Below are positions 37,162-41,461 of a stretch of DNA of 41,461 nucleotides, piece by piece. The position numbers and the translations under genes are program-made. The stretch is taken from the IMG/VR virus record IMGVR_UViG_3300020728_000012, positions 1-41,461 of that record. One strand, written 5' to 3'. This stretch comes from a virus. Below the pieces are notes generated by a model. It saw only the letters and a program-made list of their open reading frames with translations, made no database searches and was not told where the DNA came from. The stretch's first letter is position 1; each line of letters starts with the position of its first letter.

Positions 37162-40100
37162 TTATGCCTGGGCTTCCGTCCAGGACAAACGAGCTGAGAT
37201 TTGTGATGACGATGCACCGATGTTGGTAGCCAAAATCACCAATACGTCAGGACCGTTAGGGAATCCTGGGGTAGAGACGTTTCCGTTACCAGACATGTAT
37301 GAGTTTCCGATGTCTTTTGCACCAATAAGAGAGTACACAGAAGAGTTGTAGTTTGAAGCTCCACCACCGTTTTCAGAGAAGAACGAGAAGATAGAGTCAC
37401 CGCCCTGGGCTACTGCTGATGCGGTCTGGATAGCTCCTTGACCATAGCCATTATCGAAGAAGATAGCTTGAGCCAAAGAGGACTGACCAACAGAGTCACG
37501 GGTCCAGTCGTTAGGTAGACCTGTATAACCAACCTGAGGTGTGAAGGTAATAGTTCCAGACACTGTGGTTGTATTAGCTACGCTTAGGTATACCACTGAA
37601 CCACTGATAGCTGTGATATACGCACCAGATCCAATACCTGTACCAGACACAGTCATACCAACCTGAAGGCCTGTAGTACCACCGGTATTCAGAGCTGCGT
37701 CAGAGATAGTGATCGTGCTCTGACCTGAGGTTCCTGCAACTGTAGAACGGGTAGCAGCAAGCTGAGCAGTGGTAAGGGTGTTATAGCTAATAGACGATGG
37801 GTTCAAGATAACGTCGATACGGTATGAGCCGTTAGTCTGGACACCCACAGATTGAAGCTGGAGGGCCATGCGGTTGATCAACTCACGAATACCGAAGTTA
37901 CGTGCTTGAGCGTTATCCACTGTAGGGGCTACACGGATTGCGATCAATGGACGGGTAACACCGGCCGCAATCTGCTGATACTTAGTCATACCAGCTGTAA
38001 AGATTGGGAGCAAGTCAGCCTGGTATCCGCCATCCATAACTACTGAAGAACCCCAGTGCTGGATGATAGGTGCGCAGTTCTGAGTAATAGGTAGGACTGA
38101 AACCTGTGCGTTTCCACCAGTTCCTGTAAATGAAGAGTCAGCAGCAAATGTTACTGGGTTCAATGTACCTGAGTATGTAAATGGCTGGTCGGGGTATGTC
38201 ATGGTTACTGAGGCACGACGTTGTGAGATCGTAATTGGATAAGCATTAAGAGTTGTATTCAACGCACCAATAGATGAGATCTGCATGATTTCAAGGTTAG
38301 TATCATCCTTAACTACGATATAACCTGGATTTGCCCATTCCCAAATAGCATCAGCTTGAACGTACATAGTCGTATCGTTAGGTGCTAATTGAGACCCGAT
38401 TACACCAGAACCTCCAGCAACCATCTTGCCGTATGTAATCGGTGAGTTATCTACTTCGTAACGAGCTGGCAGGTTACCTGACTTCTGGTAAGCAAGCTGG
38501 TTAACGTTAGAGTTAACAATACGGTGTACGTAAATGATATTTCCACGTGGACCACGAACACCGAAACGAATAGTTCCAGCACCATACCAAGAGTAATCGA
38601 TGTAGATCATCTGCATGCGCTTTGGATCGAGGTTATAGCCAGAAGGACCAGTACCATCGCACTTGTCCATGTTCCAGTTAGCTTGAGGAATACGGATATT
38701 CTGTGTGATTGTTGCACGAGCACCGGTCTGTGAAACACCCTTATAAGCTGGGGCAATGTAAAGCTGGGTATCTGAAGAGATAGCAGTAACAAGGTAAGAA
38801 GAACCCTTGATTACAATCTTTTGACCGGCCACGATCTGCTTACGGAACTGAGTTCCTACACCAGTGATTAGTGGGCTGTACTGTGTCAAGTTAAGACGGC
38901 CGCTTAGTACCTTCTCTGAGTGGCGACGGTTAACATAAATCTCTTGTCCATCATAGGCAAAGTAGAAACCGTTTTGCTCATCAAACATTCCAGAACGAGT
39001 CTCTGCACCCCACCAGTTAATCGCATGTGCGTATGAGGACTGTCCATTAGGTGTCAAATCACTAAATGATACGGCCTGTGTAAGGGTAACTTTATATTGG
39101 AACACGTTCGAGTTTGTTACAGCAGTAACTGTAAACGTTCCGTTATAAGGATTGTAACCATTTGAGTTTAAAGTCTGAATATTTTCAATGTATACAACAG
39201 CACCTGCTTGCAACCCATGATCTTCCATAGTTGTTACGGTGACTGTCTGGAGTCCTACAGAGCCCGCACCCATTGAGATTGCATCAATATTAAAGGTGGG
39301 GGTTAACTTTGCACCAGTAGAGAACTGGACTGCTTTACCCGCTTGGTAACGGAAATAACGACGTGTCTGACGAATAGCCTGAAGACCTGGTACGTTATTG
39401 TAAGTTGTAATAGCAACACCGGCATCGTATGGGCGGTGAATAACGTAACCGTCTGACTTAGTAATGATACGTCCAGTAGATGGAACAGATACTGAGCCAT
39501 ACTGCTGGTATGCAGTGAATACCAAGGTGTTTACCGTTGGTACCTGCTTGATTACATAGTCACCATCAAAGGAGTTAGTTCCAGAAATAGAGATGGTTGC
39601 ACCAGGATAGATTCCATGAGGGTACTGGAATGTTACTGTAATAGTAGAAGGTGTTCCGTTGTCTGTTGAAGCAGACCATGGATTCATTGTATTTGGTGCT
39701 ACTAATGCCTGACCAAGGGGAAGGGTTCCTAGTCCAGCAAAGTTACCGCCTGGGATGTGTGCACCATCAAATACGTCTCCACCGTAGACTACAGAGTCAT
39801 TCTGGAAGATAGTTTCACCAGATACAACTCCACGACCACGATATGTAAAGGTGTAGATAGTAGGTGCTGAAAGAACTTGGAAGGTTCCTTCTACACGATA
39901 GTTTTGAGTTTCTTGAACGTTTATTACCTGACCTACTGAAAGGCCGTGAGGAACCGAGGTTGTTACTGTGATAATTGAGCGGGGAGAAGTTCCATCACCA
40001 TAAATGGATGTTGCTGCAATAGAGTTACCGCCGTTAGGCTTAGCAAAATAGCTAGGGTAGTTAGATGTAAGAAAGATTGATTCCCATTTAGAAGGCTGAA

Positions 40101-40488
40101 CTGAATATTCAAAGTCGGTATCGATCAAGGACTGCGGTGTAGAAACACGCTGCTTCTGAGCACCATCAGTTAGAGTCTCATCCGGAATGGTAGTCTGAGC
40201 GTATTCATCGACATATACCTGGATATTGTCAGTAGACAACATTGTTACGCCACTAAACTTAGCTGGGTTTAGAACAATTACGGTAGAAAGAATACCCGTT
40301 CCATTATCAACCGAGGTTACTGAGGTATAAGAGGTGCTAGGATCTGAGAAGTTGTAAAGAGTAACGTTACGTGTTACGTTAGTAATGAGCATGATGCGCT
40401 CAGGACGAATCCAACGCTCGTTAATTGTAAGGGTATAAGTAGACGGATTAAAAGTATAATCTGTCTCCTGCAATACATTTCTTGACAT
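37162..40488 (-). CDS. giant multi-module virion structural protein
   Basis: 1108 aa. Three repeats of a beta module near residues 173-222, 285-335 and 415-470, each with a VPHGL / YPHGI / EDHGL turn, a V-x-I strand, then G-(T/D)-(F/Y)-x-V and a final F-x-Y strand. A region 700-850 shows QVSVLPITQNCAPIIQHWGSSVVMDGGYQADLL, found in large phage structural proteins. A VGMTVSGTGI module lies near 950. It may be a long baseplate- or head-attached fibre. No enzyme motifs. Confidence 0.75.
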   Translation of the reverse strand: MSRNVLQETDYTFNPSTYTLTINERWIRPERIMLITNVTRNVTLYNFSDPSTSYTSVTSVDNGTGILSTVIVLNPAKFSGVTMLSTDNIQVYVDEYAQTTIPDETLTDGAQKQRVSTPQSLIDTDFEYSVQPSKWESIFLTSNYPSYFAKPNGGNSIAATSIYGDGTSPRSIITVTTSVPHGLSVGQVINVQETQNYRVEGTFQVLSAPTIYTFTYRGRGVVSGETIFQNDSVVYGGDVFDGAHIPGGNFAGLGTLPLGQALVAPNTMNPWSASTDNGTPSTITVTFQYPHGIYPGATISISGTNSFDGDYVIKQVPTVNTLVFTAYQQYGSVSVPSTGRIITKSDGYVIHRPYDAGVAITTYNNVPGLQAIRQTRRYFRYQAGKAVQFSTGAKLTPTFNIDAISMGAGSVGLQTVTVTTMEDHGLQAGAVVYIENIQTLNSNGYNPYNGTFTVTAVTNSNVFQYKVTLTQAVSFSDLTPNGQSSYAHAINWWGAETRSGMFDEQNGFYFAYDGQEIYVNRRHSEKVLSGRLNLTQYSPLITGVGTQFRKQIVAGQKIVIKGSSYLVTAISSDTQLYIAPAYKGVSQTGARATITQNIRIPQANWNMDKCDGTGPSGYNLDPKRMQMIYIDYSWYGAGTIRFGVRGPRGNIIYVHRIVNSNVNQLAYQKSGNLPARYEVDNSPITYGKMVAGGSGVIGSQLAPNDTTMYVQADAIWEWANPGYIVVKDDTNLEIMQISSIGALNTTLNAYPITISQRRASVTMTYPDQPFTYSGTLNPVTFAADSSFTGTGGNAQVSVLPITQNCAPIIQHWGSSVVMDGGYQADLLPIFTAGMTKYQQIAAGVTRPLIAIRVAPTVDNAQARNFGIRELINRMALQLQSVGVQTNGSYRIDVILNPSSISYNTLTTAQLAATRSTVAGTSGQSTITISDAALNTGGTTGLQVGMTVSGTGIGSGAYITAISGSVVYLSVANTTTVSGTITFTPQVGYTGLPNDWTRDSVGQSSLAQAIFFDNGYGQGAIQTASAVAQGGDSIFSFFSENGGGASNYNSSVYSLIGAKDIGNSYMSGNGNVSTPGFPNGPDVLVILATNIGASSSQISARLSWTEAQA

Positions 40489-40501
40489 TTAGTAGACCTT
40501 C

Positions 40502-40912
40502 CTAGATCAGGTAAATCGGCGGTATAACAGAGGTTGCGGTTGTTACATAAGTTGTGTTAATGTTCTTAGGGAAGTAAAATCCAATACCCATTCTAGCATC
40601 TGCAATGACCTGTGCGTTCAAAGCAGTATCACCAGGCGTTCCAGCAGGACCAGTTACTCCGGGGGCTCCTGTAGGTCCAGTCGCTCCTGCAGCTCCTGCA
40701 GCTCCTGCAGCGCCAGTAGGTCCTGTTGGACCCGTTACTGAGGCACCCGCAGGTCCTGAAGCATAAGGTAGAGAATTCCAAGTAGTGACTCCGTCACCAA
40801 TTTTAAATTTAGATGTATCTGTTTCTAGGGCTAACTCACCCTGGGCTAATAGAGTATTAGCAGCAGTCCATTGTGCGGCTGTTCCACGACGTAACTGTAG
40901 CTGAATAGACAT
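40502..40912 (-). CDS. collagen-like fibre protein with capsid/fibre N-terminal domain
   Basis: 136 aa. Residues 4-50 (LQLRRGTAAQWTAANTLLAQGELALETDT, then KIGDGVTTWNSLPY) match the N-terminal domain found on many phage tail fibres and on Mtd-type proteins. Residues about 53-95 are Gly-X-Y repeats (GPTGPTGAAGAAGAAG) that should form a collagen triple helix. A short C-terminal part ends PPIYLI. TGATG overlap with the gene before it. Confidence 0.78.
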   Translation of the reverse strand: MSIQLQLRRGTAAQWTAANTLLAQGELALETDTSKFKIGDGVTTWNSLPYASGPAGASVTGPTGPTGAAGAAGAAGATGPTGAPGVTGPAGTPGDTALNAQVIADARMGIGFYFPKNINTTYVTTATSVIPPIYLI

Positions 40913-41244
40913 CAGACTCCTCCGAAGTTAATAGCGGCAACTCCGCCGTAATTTGTTGTGGGCCCACCACCATCTACATTGATAATGCTAGCACCTTGGG
41001 CACCCGTTGGTCCTGTTGGACCTGGAATAGTTGAAGCAGCACCTGTCGGACCTGCGATACCTGTAGCACCTGTAGGTCCTTGAGGACCGGTAGGGCCAGG
41101 AACTGTAGACGCAGCACCAGTTGGACCTGTAGGTCCGGAGGTTGTTGATACAGAGATCCAGGCTACACCTGTCCATTGCCAAGTACGAGTTCCGTATGTA
41201 TAGCTTTGTCCAGGGGTGGGAGAAGCTGGGAAATTAATAGCCAT
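40912..41244 (-). CDS. collagen-like fibre protein
   Basis: 110 aa. Start MAINFPASPTPGQSYTYGTRTWQWTGVAWISV is the common short fibre N-terminal domain. Residues about 37-85 contain Gly-X-Y repeats (GPTGPTGAASTVPGPTGPQG), including two near-identical stretches ending AAST(V/I)PGPTGP. Predicted trimeric collagen-like shaft. It is encoded between the truncated upstream fibre gene and the second collagen-like gene. Confidence 0.78.
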   Translation of the reverse strand: MAINFPASPTPGQSYTYGTRTWQWTGVAWISVSTTSGPTGPTGAASTVPGPTGPQGPTGATGIAGPTGAASTIPGPTGPTGAQGASIINVDGGGPTTNYGGVAAINFGGV

Positions 41245-41246
41245 TG

Positions 41247-41461
41247 TTACCTCACGTAGATTTCTACTCGTGCTGAACGGTTAATACCTGTGTATGTCTG
41301 GCAGCAGTTGATCTGATCACCGGCTGAGTAGTTACCGAATGAGCTATCCATACCAATACCGCCACCAACGTCATCGGATCCTGGAGCACCACCACTTGCT
41401 AGAGTAGCTGGGCTAGTATACGGCCCCTCACTGTTCTCATTCCAGATAAAGCCCCAACGAA
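41247..41461 (-). CDS. C-terminal end of a fibre-like gene (truncated by window edge)
   Basis: Open to the right edge; 70 residues visible, reading RWGFIWNENSEGPYTSP ... GGGIGMDSSFGNYSAGDQINCCQTYTGINRSARVEIYVR. Polar, beta-rich, with a CC pair, and next to collagen-like fibre genes. Likely the end of a virion fibre or adhesin protein. The TAA is at 41247-41249, just upstream of the next ATG. Confidence 0.7.
   Translation of the reverse strand, partial: RWGFIWNENSEGPYTSPATLASGGAPGSDDVGGGIGMDSSFGNYSAGDQINCCQTYTGINRSARVEIYVR

Overview
The window is part of a tailed, contractile-tail (myovirus-type) bacteriophage genome. Every convincing gene lies on the minus strand, so transcription runs from the right end (41461) to the left end (1). 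A WhiB-family iron-sulfur regulator, a protein type confined to Actinobacteria and their phages, points to an actinobacterial host. The DNA is moderately AT-rich rather than GC-rich, so a low-GC (for example freshwater) actinobacterium is a reasonable guess, but that is inference. Genes are tightly packed, with many ATGA, GTGA or TAATG stop/start overlaps and several TTG or GTG starts. No gap over 300 bases lacks a gene, and I saw no tRNA, rRNA, CRISPR array or insertion sequence.

Layout in transcription order. (1) 41461-27000: adhesin, fibre and virion-surface region. It has a truncated fibre gene at the edge, two collagen-like fibre genes, two giant structural proteins (1108 and 1287 aa), many small beta-sandwich proteins, a GT2 glycosyltransferase, and a protein with a 26-cysteine insert. 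(2) 27022-22787: two paralogous proteins of unknown function, zinc-ribbon and GW-motif small proteins, a probable neck/connector protein, beta-rich surface proteins, and a run of very small genes (two cysteine-rich, others lysine-rich or acidic) ending at an intrinsic terminator (22756-22781). (3) 22684-18404: neck/tail-terminator candidates, tail sheath, tail tube, and tail assembly chaperone with a second reading frame that has no start codon and looks reached by +1 frameshifting. (4) 18404-5453: tape measure with two peptidoglycan-hydrolase domains, tube/baseplate adaptor, LysM protein, baseplate hub split into two genes, gp5/gpV-like OB spike, gp25-like wedge, baseplate J, a small baseplate or fibre protein, and a gpI-like protein with long carbohydrate-binding-like modules. 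(5) 5445-1: small membrane protein, then the replication block: winged-helix initiator, AAA+ helicase loader, SWIM zinc-finger protein, a protein of unknown function, DnaB-type helicase, WhiB, small zinc ribbon, small coiled-coil protein, DnaG-type primase, and the first codons of another gene.

The replication block resembles the lambda O-P arrangement. The initiator gene carries, inside its own coding sequence, three 15-bp-spaced direct repeats, an inverted repeat, an AT-rich tract and two hairpins, and is followed at once by a helicase loader. This is my best candidate for the phage origin. Portal, major capsid and terminase genes were not found and presumably lie to the right of the window.
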